The translations under genes and the position numbers were made by a program. Positions 22,742 through 32,484 of a stretch of DNA of 64,000 bases are shown here, one piece after another. Source of the DNA: a virus. Every line of letters begins with the position of its first letter. The first letter of the stretch is position 1. Where the stretch lies: the IMG/VR virus record IMGVR_UViG_3300036766_000194, positions 186,001-250,000 of that record; one strand, written 5' to 3'. Below the pieces are notes generated by a model. That model worked only from the letters and a program-made list of their open reading frames with translations, had not been told where the DNA came from and did no database searches.

Positions 22742-25387
22742 TTATTCAGCTTCTGCTATGTTCAAACCGAAGAACTTAACAGATGCTTCCTTAGATGATT
22801 CTTTCTTTGCTGCCTTGGTAGCTTCTTCCTCAGCTTCTTCAGCCATGAGCATCTTGTTAAATGCTTTTTTAGCATCTTCAAAAAGAAGCATTGCGCTGTA
22901 GACGGCTTCAACTGAGTTACGGATAGCTGCCACATCATTCACTTTAGTTAAGGGTTTAAGTGATAGATACATCTTCTTGAGATCTTCCTCAGCATCTTCA
23001 CAAGCCTTCAACGCTTTGGTAACGGTCATCTCAGCTGCTAATTTCTCGGGCAGGACTGTTGCTGGACGCTTAATCCCTGTATTATCGTCACGCATTTTGT
23101 GCGCTTCGGCAACTTCAGGAACACGCTTACCTCCGTCACAAATTTCGGAGGTCTCGTCATTAGAAGTCCAAGCTCCCCCTATCGCAGCGGAAGCGAATTT
23201 CTTTACGAATAAAGATGCGTTCTTTTCAAGAAGATAAGCCGCACGATGAGGAGTATAACCTTCACCCTTCATATGCCATGCTAACGCCCAGGGATTATCA
23301 ATCTCTGGGTGCTTTTTCATCTTCTTAACAGTACCTTCCCATCCTTCAGGAGCAACCGCATTCTTATTAACAGAAGCTGCTTTTTCTTCCTGTGAAGCTG
23401 CATATTCCTTCTCACAAGCTCCACACATATCAGAACCCGCCATAGCCTTGTTACCACATTCACATTTTACAGGCTGACCATGACTCTTTGCTGACTTTTG
23501 TTCAACTGGACGATTCTTTAGAACCGAAGAAAGCTGTTCAATCCAAAGTACCGCAGACTTATCATCCATAAATTCGGGAACGCCCGCTAGAGCCTTAATG
23601 GCTGCTCCTATAGCCTTAGTTCCTAGGGATTGAGGATCCAGTCCACCTGTTCCAGACATATCTTCTGTAGGTAAACCTGATTCGGACACATCTTCAACAG
23701 GGAGGTCGTCTTCTACTGGGATATCGTCTTCAAGGATATCCTCAGGTGGTTCAACCATGTCTATTTCTTTATCTGCACGCTTTCTCACAAAAGCACCTCT
23801 CTTATTTAATCTCTTCTGACCTTCTTCAGAACGAAAGAAATCTTGAAGCGTTTCGGGACCATGACCTTCACTTACTATATCATTCGCTCCGCCACCACCA
23901 TAGGCTTCCCAACTACCATCTTCTTTTACTACCACAGCTTCTAAACCAGGGGTTTCATCGCCGTGTACGGGTCCCCAATAAACAGTTCCCATTTCCCTAC
24001 CTATTGGAGCATTGGTGTCTGCTTCAAAATCCAACGAGTTAAGAATCTGTTCATAATTGAGTGACATAGCTCTCTTTTTCTTAGCTATAACTGGAACGGC
24101 GATAGGAACGGTAGATTTAGGAGCAGATGAATTCTTGATAGGTTCTGATGCTGGAGAAGGAGATTCTGTTTCTGCTTTCTTTTTACGTTTTGGCATACAC
24201 TTCTTACAATATTCTTCATTACCAGAATGAAGTTTACCGCATAGCTCACACTTTGTACGATCATCATCCGAGGAGGACCCTACAATAGATTCACCCATTG
24301 GTCCTAAGTATCCTGCAATAGAGTCGGCTAAGTCAATTTCTCCCTTAGTACGAGCAAGTCTTTCTATACTCTTTAGGGCATTAGGATTTTGTTCTGCGTA
24401 ACTTTCTCCGTGGAGAATATCCTTAAGTTGTTCTTCAATAGCCCAACCATATCTAGAACTACAAATATCAATAAAATCTTGCATGTCATATCTAGTGAGA
24501 GAACCAGTAAACATGTCTTCTGCTTCAATCTCAGGTTCTTCATCTGCTACGGATGAGGTAACAACCCCACCAACTTCTCCCGGATCCACAGCTTCAACTG
24601 GGGCACTGAATGCAGAACTTGGACGAGGAATAGACGTAGGAGGAGTCTTTCCCACTAAAGGACTAGATTCAACAGTAAAACGGGCTTCAAACCAAGAATC
24701 TTTAGGCCAAGCATTCCAATGATTGCTAGCAGCTACAACAAATGCCCTCAATCCTACGTTATTCAAAGCCTTTACAACTTTATCGGCAAACTTACGTTCG
24801 TCCATACCGTGAGTATAGAAATACCCATGTTTTGCTATTAAAACTCTCTGTTGTGGGCTGTAACTTACATCAGCAATACCAGACAAAGCATCTCTTGCCT
24901 GTAGCTTTATCTTGGTGTTCATATCGGTTGCGGTTTTAACAGAAGCTAAAGCAGACCCTGGGCCTGTAATGGGCTTGGGTGCTGAATCTAATTTGAATTG
25001 GTCTACCTCTCTTGGGTCAAATTCATCAGTTTCTTCGAATCCATGTTTCATAAACCAACTAAAATCTATAGGTTGGCGACGCAACATCCCGTTAGCAAAG
25101 TCTACGTCAACTTCTTTACTTCCTAGACTATTACGAACCAAAACACCCTGAATACCACTTATAGATATTCCAGATTTATCAACAATAACAGTAACCTCAT
25201 CTAAGATCTTTTTAGGTTCTTCAAAATCATTAATCTCAGGCCAATTAGTAACCTTCATGTCAGCTATCAGAGGCTTAGACCCGTCTTCAAAAGGTTCTAC
25301 TCCCGTCACCCCATACCAGTCTGTCTTATCAAAAGGACGAAGTGCTTTGGAAGAAACCTTATTCCGTTCGTTGAAAAGTTTACTCAT
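22742..25387 (-). CDS. Large hypothetical virion-locus protein with zinc ribbons
   Basis: The product has 881 residues. The N-terminal ~150 residues are mixed (DEVTVIVDKSGISISGIQG). A second domain at ~160-240 contains VLIAKHGYFYTHGMDERKFADKVVKALNN. Metal-type motifs follow: CELCGKLHSGNEEYCKKC (~375) and CECGNKAMAGSDMCGAC (~640). Acidic Pro/Glu/Asp linkers separate them. Near 690 is EGWEGTVKKMKKHPEIDNPWALAWHMKGEG, a segment I associate with phage structural proteins. The end is a long helical Lys/Glu region. It overlaps the upstream 150-codon gene by ATGA. A minor or internal virion protein is likely from position; function unknown. Confidence 0.65.
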   Translation of the reverse strand: MSKLFNERNKVSSKALRPFDKTDWYGVTGVEPFEDGSKPLIADMKVTNWPEINDFEEPKKILDEVTVIVDKSGISISGIQGVLVRNSLGSKEVDVDFANGMLRRQPIDFSWFMKHGFEETDEFDPREVDQFKLDSAPKPITGPGSALASVKTATDMNTKIKLQARDALSGIADVSYSPQQRVLIAKHGYFYTHGMDERKFADKVVKALNNVGLRAFVVAASNHWNAWPKDSWFEARFTVESSPLVGKTPPTSIPRPSSAFSAPVEAVDPGEVGGVVTSSVADEEPEIEAEDMFTGSLTRYDMQDFIDICSSRYGWAIEEQLKDILHGESYAEQNPNALKSIERLARTKGEIDLADSIAGYLGPMGESIVGSSSDDDRTKCELCGKLHSGNEEYCKKCMPKRKKKAETESPSPASEPIKNSSAPKSTVPIAVPVIAKKKRAMSLNYEQILNSLDFEADTNAPIGREMGTVYWGPVHGDETPGLEAVVVKEDGSWEAYGGGGANDIVSEGHGPETLQDFFRSEEGQKRLNKRGAFVRKRADKEIDMVEPPEDILEDDIPVEDDLPVEDVSESGLPTEDMSGTGGLDPQSLGTKAIGAAIKALAGVPEFMDDKSAVLWIEQLSSVLKNRPVEQKSAKSHGQPVKCECGNKAMAGSDMCGACEKEYAASQEEKAASVNKNAVAPEGWEGTVKKMKKHPEIDNPWALAWHMKGEGYTPHRAAYLLEKNASLFVKKFASAAIGGAWTSNDETSEICDGGKRVPEVAEAHKMRDDNTGIKRPATVLPEKLAAEMTVTKALKACEDAEEDLKKMYLSLKPLTKVNDVAAIRNSVEAVYSAMLLFEDAKKAFNKMLMAEEAEEEATKAAKKESSKEASVKFFGLNIAEAE

Positions 25388-25836
25388 AGTGTTGTATCCG
25401 TTAAGGACGGTACTACGCTTTGTGCTCTAAGACTCTGAATGGCCTGGCCTATACGAGAAGAAGGTCCTAAGGAAGCCATAACAGAATACCATATTTGAGC
25501 AGCCTTTGCAGGGTCAGTAGTTACAACTTGTAGCGGACCTTGAACAGGAACGGGTTGATTGGGTCCTGGTGAAGGAGGCAAAGCTGTCATGAATTGAGCA
25601 GTGTAATTTTGCAACTGAGTTGTGATACCAACTAAAAGTTGAGTCGTTGGAAATTGAAAAGAAAACGTACCAGGGGGATTAGGGTCTGTAAAAGTACCCG
25701 CAATATTAACTTGAGGATCACCAAAAGCTAATATCTTAGATTTATCCGTCGTATCATTCACGTCCCCAACGAACGAAGCCTGTAGAACGACGCTTATAAT
25801 ACCGTTTTGTTGAGTTATGACCGGATGAATTTTCAT
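25384..25836 (-). CDS. Tail-associated hypothetical protein
   Basis: The product has 150 residues. The N-terminal half is strand-rich (GIISVVLQASFVGDV) with a Pro/Gly loop (TFTDPNPPGTFSFQFPTTQ). The end is helical (AAQIWYSVMASLGPSSRIGQAIQSL). It lies immediately downstream of the sheath and ends in a TGA overlapping the ATG of the 881-codon gene, so it is coupled to it. A small tail-completion protein is possible. Its ribosome site lies in a structure with two alternative foldings. Confidence 0.6.
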   Translation of the reverse strand: MKIHPVITQQNGIISVVLQASFVGDVNDTTDKSKILAFGDPQVNIAGTFTDPNPPGTFSFQFPTTQLLVGITTQLQNYTAQFMTALPPSPGPNQPVPVQGPLQVVTTDPAKAAQIWYSVMASLGPSSRIGQAIQSLRAQSVVPSLTDTTL

Positions 25837-25845
25837 TCTGCTATT

Positions 25846-25878
25846 CCCTCAGTTAATGAGGGGCCATTATGACCCCTC
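25846..25878 (-). promoter_or_regulatory. Two mutually exclusive hairpins at a ribosome site
   Basis: On the message, GAGGGG (from 25878-25873) can pair with CCCCTC (25863-25858). The same CCCCTC/CCCTCA can instead pair with TGAGGG (25851-25846), which contains the ribosome site of the next gene. Forming the first stem would free the ribosome site, which is the layout of a switch. Confidence 0.5.
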
Positions 25879-25885
25879 GTATATC

Positions 25886-28800
25886 TTACAGGTTTGTAGT
25901 AACCGTGAACGTTACGCTGATGTAAAGCAGGCTGAAGATAGGCTTAAAGCTAACCGTGATATCCAACAACGTCGGATCGTTAGGATCCGGAACCACAGAT
26001 AGATTCTTATAGCCGGAAATAATCTCCTGATTTACCAATATGCGTAACAGAGAGTTACATACAGCTGTTACATCATTGACGAGTGTTCCTACGAACTTAC
26101 GTCCAATAAACTGATCCAGAGCGGTGCGGAACTGTTGACGAACATAATCCGTAACCGTTGTAGATGTTGGTTCAGAAGTAAGAACATTAGAATTATCCGT
26201 AGACATATAATGACGAACCTTTAGTGCGCCATTGTTTTCCACCAGCAGGGTTAACCCATCAGCTGCCATTAAGTCCAGAGTAGGTTCATCAAGGCGTGTT
26301 CCGAGCAAGCGGCTGAAGCCAACAACTTGTTGATTTGTCAAAGTTGTTGCTACGTCATTCGCGGGGTTCACATTCAAACCTGCTAAAGCAGCTGCTAGGA
26401 AAGGACCATCTACAGCATACTCAGTTGCTGCAGCAGTAGATTGTGTAGCCTGTAGAAGAATTCCAGCCACAGAAGGAGCTACTGCGATAATACGGCTATT
26501 CTTAAAGCTGCGTGCTGCTTGACGTGCTGCTGAAGGAGTGGTATACTGGTCAAACCCAACGAATCCAATACCTTCCGCCTGAATACGGGGAGCAGCCTGA
26601 GTTATCAAGAAGCGACTCAAGAACTGCTGTACCGTAGAACTGGTACTGAGAGGTACGATTACCGAAGCAAATGAAGAGCTACCCGGTAACGGGGATGCTA
26701 AAGACTGGATTGCGTTGATAAATGACTGATCCGAAGCAACTGGAGTTCCGGTCTGTTTTGGAACTTGAATGACTCCAAACTGCTGTGCACCGTTTTCTGT
26801 TAACAGAGAAATACCCAAGGACACACGGTTGGTTGTGTTAGGAGTTCCGTAGACTTTGTAAGCATCTGAAGCATTGGTGTAGAGTTGAAGAGCAAAATCG
26901 CTGGCTTGTTTTGCTGTCTCAAAGGTTAGGTAGTAAAACTGTCCATTGTTAGGGTTGCTACCAGACTTATTAAATGTGGCAACAGTTGCTGTATCTGTAG
27001 GATTCATTCCAAATGTCGTAGACACAGAAGTTCTCAAACCACCTAGCACAATGACAGGAGTTACTCCCGTTACAAATGGAGAGTCCTTACTATCTTCCAG
27101 AAGGAAGGTAATTTTGTCTCCTGGAGCAAAAGAGTACGCTGGGCTAGGAAGTGTCGTATATCCGTAAGGTAGAGCATTACGAGGGTCTACGATTGTGAAC
27201 TTCACCGCAGTGTTAGGATCCAGGTAGGTTTCTCCTAAGTAGCTAGAGAGACCAAAAACGGGTCCGACGAACTGCCATGTAATAGCTGTGTAAGGAGACA
27301 CACTACCATCCACGGTGTTTCCAGCACTACCCCAAGTAGGTGCTGCTGCTCCAGAAGTACCCGGAACGATAACTTTCTGTATATTTCCGTTGGTATCAAC
27401 TACGGTATCATTGGTTGAGAAAGCTGTTAGGGCTGCCCATAGCTTTGAAGCAGCATTTACATATGCTGGTGTTGTTGCGTTTCCAGTACGACCTAATCCA
27501 TCGGCTGCTGTCTGTGTTGAAGTACGGCTGGAGGACACAACATAACGATTTGCTATTGCTGCAGTAACTTGAGCCGTTCCGCTAGAGAAAGCCACTAATG
27601 CGTGAGCGATTGACAAGTCAGTTGTTATACCTGCTCCTAATGAAGCCAGTATCTGACCAGCAAGAGGAGTGGTTACAATGTTTCCACTGAAGCCCGTGAC
27701 ACCTGTGAAGAGATTGATAATTCCACTTAATGTTAGAGCACCTGTAGTTGCAGATATGTTGACAAAAACTTGCTCTACAGTAGTAGGAGCTAGACCGTTA
27801 GAAGTCCAAGTAACTCCACTATCTGAGGTTGTGACTCCCGCAGTCGCACTGAATCCCCCTGGAATAGTTCCACCAGAAGTTCCAGCCACCGTTACAACTT
27901 GGATGCTAGTTCCAGTTATGATGATTTGACCCGCGACATAAGCGTGATTTGATTGCCAAGAAGCAAATGCTGTTGCGACTCCTGTGCTACCCGAGAAAGT
28001 TCCTGCGCTCGTATAAACTGTGTAAGCGGGAAGAATAGGTTGAGTACCATTGCCAACCATTGTGATGCTTGTGGTAGCGTTGGGTCCTGTTCCTGTGGTT
28101 GTAGCCGTAAATAGTAGAGAATCGGAGCCTGTTTGAGCCACAGAGGCTGTTGCCTGAGTTGCAGGGGTGACGATACGAGTATGACCATCCTGTTGAAAGG
28201 TCAATGTAAGGGTTTCATCAGGTCCACCAATACCTCCCTCGATGTCGGGGAAACTAAAGGGCCAAACGATTCCTGTGGTAGCGAAACTTCCATCAGTAAC
28301 CGAAGTTCCGGTTGATCCTGCGGCGGTTCCTGTAACCTTGATAATAGAACTTCCTGTTTCACTTACTACCGAATAAGTTCCTTGTCCAGGAGTGTTGGCA
28401 TTAACAACAGACAACGTAAATGTGTGGTCATTAAGAATCGTACGATAGCCACTTACATAAACTTTGCTGCTTGCTGCAGGAGGATTGTAAAGTGTAATTA
28501 CTCCTGTAGCTCCAACAAGACGGGAAACCGTAACTGCTCCTGCTGCTTGTGCAGAAGCAGGGTCGATGCCGACATACACTAAAATCTTGCTAGGATCATC
28601 GGTTACTTTTGCCAGACCACTACCGTCTACGGGAGTGAATGCAGAAGTAAATACAGCATTGACGCCGTCAGCAACTCCAGTAGCCGGAACCATGTAGACG
28701 TTTTCGTCTACCAAGGTTGTAGTTATCTGGGTAGCACTTAAAGGAGTGAATCCTGCTGTCTGCTTACCAATTGAGGTAACGGCAGCGGCACCCCAATAGA

Positions 28801-29941
28801 TTTTATTGTTAGCTAAAACATAGTCCACACCATTGATGTAGTCAGCACGTCCAGGACCAAGTCCTACACGATCTATTTGAACTATGTTATTTGCTGGTAG
28901 AAGATCAAAAGTATTCTGCCAGTTATTTGTATAATAAGTGACAGTTAAGGTAGACCCGAAAGTTACCCCAGTTGCTAACGTAACCAGACCGTGAGCACCA
29001 TCTACAGTGGTAACAGTTGCGGCTACTCCATTAACCTTGACTTGAACATCGGCAGTGTTTGTAGTTACGACTCCGCCGTTGGTCCCGTCTACTATAGGTG
29101 TAAAATGAGTCTTAAACACAGTGTTGGTAGAAGGCCCAGCACCACCCGAAAGGAAGGCAGCGGTATTAGCAACACCTACTGTGGTATCAATAGAACTTCC
29201 TGTTAGATACCCTTGAGAAGTAGGAATACCAGCAGCAATTAAATTGCTAATGTCCGTTAGGGTTCTGACCGATACGTTATCAGCCTTCAGAAGTTCAATG
29301 CTGATATTAGCGGTTCCTGCTCCTGTTACGGCTGTTACGTCAGACTTACCGTTAACCGGGGAAGTGGACAAAGTAAAAGTCACATTGACCAAATTACCCA
29401 GTTTACCAGGAGTATTTATACCAATTACAATGGAATGTCCTACAGCCGGAGTATAGGTCAGGCTTGCAAAAGAAGGGATTTGAGCGGAAAGATCCTCATT
29501 TACCTTGTGAGTGTCCGAACGCTTGAAGAAATACGTTACTAAAAGAACTGCTCCTGCTGGGATAATTTGTTGAGTCTGAAAAGAACCCAAGGTACCGTTT
29601 AGAGACACGACCGTTACCGGGATACCGTTGCTTGTTACCTGTATCTTAGTGTAATCGTTAGTTACAGTTCCAGAACCATCCCCCGTTGTTATAGGGAAGT
29701 AGGTTACTTGGAAAGTACGGGTAAGTCCCGTTGCCTGAGCCGAAATATCTTCGTTAACAGACTGGTCATCAGCGGAAGCCGAAGAACCACGAAAGATCTC
29801 TTGATCAGAAAAAACGAAATTCTCAACACCTTCTCCGATGAGTACGGGAATTCGCGCAGTGCCAAATAACGGCGCGGATGTTGGAGCTAATACAACGCTA
29901 GTGTATACTCCCGGAGGTGCGTATGATTGAAATAGTGCCAT
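25886..29941 (-). CDS. Contractile tail sheath protein, very long
   Basis: The product has 1351 residues, about twice the usual sheath length. The C-terminal ~300 residues have the sheath signature: FVGFDQYTTPSAARQAARSFKNS, IIAVAPSVAGILL, GPFLAAALAGL, the handshake-region RLDEPTLDLMAADGLTLLVENNGALKVRHYM, and ...GRKFVGTLVNDVTAVCNSLLRI with a final ISGYKN...VVPDPNDPTLLDITVSFKP. The N-terminus keeps PGVYTSVV, typical of sheaths. Between are repeated Ig-like and W/GTSG modules, probably surface-exposed. CTCC/GGAG arms flank the ribosome site. The sheath contracts to drive the tube through the cell envelope. Confidence 0.9.
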   Translation of the reverse strand: MALFQSYAPPGVYTSVVLAPTSAPLFGTARIPVLIGEGVENFVFSDQEIFRGSSASADDQSVNEDISAQATGLTRTFQVTYFPITTGDGSGTVTNDYTKIQVTSNGIPVTVVSLNGTLGSFQTQQIIPAGAVLLVTYFFKRSDTHKVNEDLSAQIPSFASLTYTPAVGHSIVIGINTPGKLGNLVNVTFTLSTSPVNGKSDVTAVTGAGTANISIELLKADNVSVRTLTDISNLIAAGIPTSQGYLTGSSIDTTVGVANTAAFLSGGAGPSTNTVFKTHFTPIVDGTNGGVVTTNTADVQVKVNGVAATVTTVDGAHGLVTLATGVTFGSTLTVTYYTNNWQNTFDLLPANNIVQIDRVGLGPGRADYINGVDYVLANNKIYWGAAAVTSIGKQTAGFTPLSATQITTTLVDENVYMVPATGVADGVNAVFTSAFTPVDGSGLAKVTDDPSKILVYVGIDPASAQAAGAVTVSRLVGATGVITLYNPPAASSKVYVSGYRTILNDHTFTLSVVNANTPGQGTYSVVSETGSSIIKVTGTAAGSTGTSVTDGSFATTGIVWPFSFPDIEGGIGGPDETLTLTFQQDGHTRIVTPATQATASVAQTGSDSLLFTATTTGTGPNATTSITMVGNGTQPILPAYTVYTSAGTFSGSTGVATAFASWQSNHAYVAGQIIITGTSIQVVTVAGTSGGTIPGGFSATAGVTTSDSGVTWTSNGLAPTTVEQVFVNISATTGALTLSGIINLFTGVTGFSGNIVTTPLAGQILASLGAGITTDLSIAHALVAFSSGTAQVTAAIANRYVVSSSRTSTQTAADGLGRTGNATTPAYVNAASKLWAALTAFSTNDTVVDTNGNIQKVIVPGTSGAAAPTWGSAGNTVDGSVSPYTAITWQFVGPVFGLSSYLGETYLDPNTAVKFTIVDPRNALPYGYTTLPSPAYSFAPGDKITFLLEDSKDSPFVTGVTPVIVLGGLRTSVSTTFGMNPTDTATVATFNKSGSNPNNGQFYYLTFETAKQASDFALQLYTNASDAYKVYGTPNTTNRVSLGISLLTENGAQQFGVIQVPKQTGTPVASDQSFINAIQSLASPLPGSSSFASVIVPLSTSSTVQQFLSRFLITQAAPRIQAEGIGFVGFDQYTTPSAARQAARSFKNSRIIAVAPSVAGILLQATQSTAAATEYAVDGPFLAAALAGLNVNPANDVATTLTNQQVVGFSRLLGTRLDEPTLDLMAADGLTLLVENNGALKVRHYMSTDNSNVLTSEPTSTTVTDYVRQQFRTALDQFIGRKFVGTLVNDVTAVCNSLLRILVNQEIISGYKNLSVVPDPNDPTLLDITVSFKPIFSLLYISVTFTVTTNL

Positions 29942-29951
29942 GTGTCTTTTG

Positions 29952-29965
29952 CTCCCTTGAAGGAG
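29952..29965 (-). promoter_or_regulatory. Ribosome-site hairpin of the sheath gene
   Basis: CTCC (29952-29955) and GGAG (29962-29965), extended by an AAGG/CCTT-like inner part, pair around the ribosome site of the sheath gene. Confidence 0.35.
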
Positions 29966-30002
29966 ATTGCCTTCTTAGTTGGACCTAATAAACTAAATTC
30001 TA

Positions 30003-30198
30003 CTAACACAAACGGTAATGCTGTACACATTCAAGAGCTTGTTTCATCCATGAATCTGCTTTGTCACCGATTCACATTCATTTAATAGTTCTTCTAAACA
30101 TCCTAATCGTCTATTACACTCACGACAGACCGACTCTTACGATTATTTCTAACAGATTTAGTTTCAGGTTCATTAACGCTTATTAATAAGTTTAGCAT
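30003..30198 (-). pseudogene. Frame-broken small Cys-containing gene
   Basis: An ATG at 30198 opens a charged segment (MLNLLISVNEPETKSVRNNR). The coding sense then moves to another frame (CRECNRRLGCLEELLNECES) and then to a third (ADSWMKQALECVQHYRLC, stop at 30003-30005). Each junction can be repaired by a one-base change, the second in an AAA run. The joined product would be a ~65-residue zinc-type protein. It starts inside the end of the FmdB-like gene. Either a decayed gene or sequence errors. Confidence 0.35.
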
Positions 30199-30586
30199 CT
30201 CCATCATCATACTGAGGCTTAAAGCCATCCTTTTCTACTGTTTTCATAGCATCGGTACGACGAAACTTCTGTTTTGTATCAATGGGTTGGTATTCATTGG
30301 TACCCGTAGCAGTTAACCCAACAACTCCAGATTCCTGGCGAACTTTATTACGAACTTCTTGTCTCTCGTTAATTCGTGCCCATCTTGCATCTGCGTCACG
30401 ACCTACAACCACATCAATGGGAGCCGTATCCATGGTAGAAACCCCAAGAGATACTAAAGGAATGACAAAATCCATTCTTCCCTTACAACTAGGGCATTCT
30501 ATTGTTTTAGGAAGTTGTTTCTCAACGGATTGAATAACTTCCTTAACTATATCACACTTTTCACACTTGAAATCATATCTTGCCAT
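30173..30586 (-). CDS. FmdB-type zinc-ribbon protein
   Basis: The product has 137 residues, with AAGGAGAATC before the ATG. The start MARYDFKCEKCDIVKEVIQSV and the second pair IECPSCKGRM form the short zinc ribbon typical of the FmdB family and of many small phage proteins. The rest is a charged, partly disordered region (RWARINERQEVRNKVRQES) ending in a basic tail. A role in binding nucleic acid or another protein is likely; no exact function is known. It lies between sheath and neck/tail genes. Confidence 0.7.
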   Translation of the reverse strand: MARYDFKCEKCDIVKEVIQSVEKQLPKTIECPSCKGRMDFVIPLVSLGVSTMDTAPIDVVVGRDADARWARINERQEVRNKVRQESGVVGLTATGTNEYQPIDTKQKFRRTDAMKTVEKDGFKPQYDDGDAKLINKR

Positions 30587-30597
30587 TAAGATTCTCC

Positions 30598-30690
30598 TTA
30601 AAATAAATATTGTTTAGGTGCTGGACCCTCTAAGAGAAGACCCTGTTGCTTGGCCCTTCCCTTACGACCTATCCACACTCTGAAATCCAA
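30598..30690 (-). CDS. Very small ORF with coherent sequence
   Basis: A TTG start behind GGGAGAATCAA gives a 30-residue product (DFRVWIGRKGRAKQQGLLLEGPA...) that ends in a TAA merged with the ribosome site (TAAGGAG) of the FmdB-like gene. The coding sense is plausible but the length leaves doubt. Confidence 0.35.
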   Translation of the reverse strand: MDFRVWIGRKGRAKQQGLLLEGPAPKQYLF

Positions 30691-30876
30691 ATTGATTCTC
30701 CCATTCTAACTATCTCTTTCTCTAGAGATTTTTGCTTTTCTTCTGTAGGGTGTTACCCTTCATAGAAGAATTTTCTAACTGAACTTCACTTAAATGCTGT
30801 TTGGTCTCTTCTGAATGAGACATACTATGGTACCATTGACTCTATTTGTAATTTTGTAGATTTGCATTGTTTATTT
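30691..30876 (-). other. Degenerate intergenic stretch with short frames
   Basis: A 33-codon frame from ATG 30823 (MSHSEETKQHLSEVQLENS..., stop 30722-30724) has no ribosome site. A second frame over its end reads HPTEEKQKSLEKEIVRMG. It looks like a small helical gene broken by an indel near 30760. Confidence 0.3.
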
Positions 30877-32454
30877 TCAGGCATAAGACTGAATAAACCC
30901 AAAAGCACCCAAAGCCTGAGAGCGAGGAACAATTTGTAATTTCCCTCCAAAATCAGTACCGTAAATTGTATTTGTGATTTGATAACTAACTAGACGAGTT
31001 ACCAGAGGAACAAATACTTTCCAGTCTGCTGACGCTTCTACCCGAAGAGAGTACAGATAACGAGGAGCCGTACCGGAAGGATCTCGCTGTTCTCCTTGAT
31101 ATTCACGAGTAGCTTCAAAAATCGTCACTCCATCACTTTCCATATTATTTCTACGCCATACGAGAAGTTCTTGTTTTAACATTTCAGTGAATTCAGAAGC
31201 GGTTTGTAAATCGTTTGCTTTCACTTCTAGGGTGAAATTTAAGTTTTCTTTACTTCCATACACATGATAAGTTTCTGTAAGAGTTGGGGATATAATGATA
31301 GCAACTTGATCTCCCACCTCTACTCTATCCCCAATAGCTAGTTGTAATCCGGGTATCACTGCTCCATTTAGTTCCTGCTTCATCGCTTTAGCTGTGAGTT
31401 GTCCTGTGTCTATACGAACTTCATAAAAAACGTATCCTCCGGTCGGTAGAAGAGTAGGTAACTGGACATTTCCTCCCGTAGTGGGAGAAATGTTAAAGAC
31501 ATCTCCTTGACTAGTACGAATAAAAACTTGTCCTGAGGCGAGAGTTTCTCCTGGTAATAGAGTAATAGGTAAGGTATTTTCAGGATTCATAGAACCGTAA
31601 GGAGCAGACATGTCTATTTTATAATTTCCTGTTGCTGTTATTGTAGATCCTGTGGGTGTCCACTCAGACAATTGAATCCAATCAGGACCACTGTAATAGC
31701 TAAAATCCAAATTTTCACGAAGTTGATATCCCGTTTGATCGGTAAGAATAACAGAACCTATTGAATTGGTGGGAACACTGACAAGTTCTTGACCTCCGAC
31801 AGTGGATTGGACAAGAGTTTTGGACTGAGAACGAACCGCCCAATAGTCTGTATTGGGGGTTAAAACTCCGGTGACAGGAGGAGAACTTATTTTTGTCCCT
31901 GTGATAACAAGATTCTGTACAGGAGTGTAGAGGGCTAGATAATCCCCATATGTCGTGTAGGAAATAGCTAAACTAGAATTTGAAGAATCACTCAACACTA
32001 AAGAACTCACATCTATACTGGAAGAGAAGTATACATTAGAACCAAAAGCGTTTGTTGTTTTCCCTTCACGCCATTTATATCTATGTATGGTTAATCCCAC
32101 TTCTCTAGTTTGTTCATCCACAGAATCAACATTGAGATAATAAACACCGGGGTCAAGGAGCAACCCGGTAGCGTCAGTCTCCGACACCCACTCTATAAAT
32201 TGTCCATCTTTATCTTCTACTTTTGCTAAAATAGCTCTGCCATGACGAGTACACATAAAGTAATCAGGCGATAAACGAGTTCCGGAAGTGGTCACACTCT
32301 TAACAATTAATTGAACGTCGCCTGTGTTGATTTGGTTAGAAGATGCAAAGGTTACTGCACCCAAAGTACTACGAAAACGTGGATTGCGGTTCATAACATC
32401 GCGGGTTATGCGCAACAAATAATTTATAAGTCCGGCCCCGGTGAGATCAATCAC
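30877..32454 (-). CDS. Neck/tail structural protein
   Basis: The product has 525 residues and is strand-rich with many Ser/Thr/Gly turns. The N-terminus is a short helix (LINYLLRITRDVMNRNPRFR). Middle domains look like repeated beta sandwiches (SSPPVTGVLTPNTDYWAVRSQ, GYQLRENLDFSYYSGPDWIQL). The last ~110 residues (LNFTLEVKANDLQTASEFTEMLKQELLVWR... FEATREYQGE... YLYSLRVEASADWKVFVP) resemble tail-completion/terminator folds, which pair helices with a sheet. It is coupled with the downstream tail genes. GTCC and GGAC arms flank the ribosome site. Precise role unknown. Confidence 0.6.
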   Translation of the reverse strand: MIDLTGAGLINYLLRITRDVMNRNPRFRSTLGAVTFASSNQINTGDVQLIVKSVTTSGTRLSPDYFMCTRHGRAILAKVEDKDGQFIEWVSETDATGLLLDPGVYYLNVDSVDEQTREVGLTIHRYKWREGKTTNAFGSNVYFSSSIDVSSLVLSDSSNSSLAISYTTYGDYLALYTPVQNLVITGTKISSPPVTGVLTPNTDYWAVRSQSKTLVQSTVGGQELVSVPTNSIGSVILTDQTGYQLRENLDFSYYSGPDWIQLSEWTPTGSTITATGNYKIDMSAPYGSMNPENTLPITLLPGETLASGQVFIRTSQGDVFNISPTTGGNVQLPTLLPTGGYVFYEVRIDTGQLTAKAMKQELNGAVIPGLQLAIGDRVEVGDQVAIIISPTLTETYHVYGSKENLNFTLEVKANDLQTASEFTEMLKQELLVWRRNNMESDGVTIFEATREYQGEQRDPSGTAPRYLYSLRVEASADWKVFVPLVTRLVSYQITNTIYGTDFGGKLQIVPRSQALGAFGFIQSYA

Positions 32455-32484
32455 GATGAAGTCCTCTATAAGGGGACAGAAAGG

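Noticed and set aside
22742-25387. Portal protein assignment for the 881-codon gene
   Set aside because: No portal-type helical core or clip pattern; it is zinc-ribbon and linker rich.
26946-29456. Several plus-strand frames of 60-98 codons antisense to the sheath gene
   Set aside because: They mirror the codon structure of the sheath and have no ribosome sites or coherent domains.
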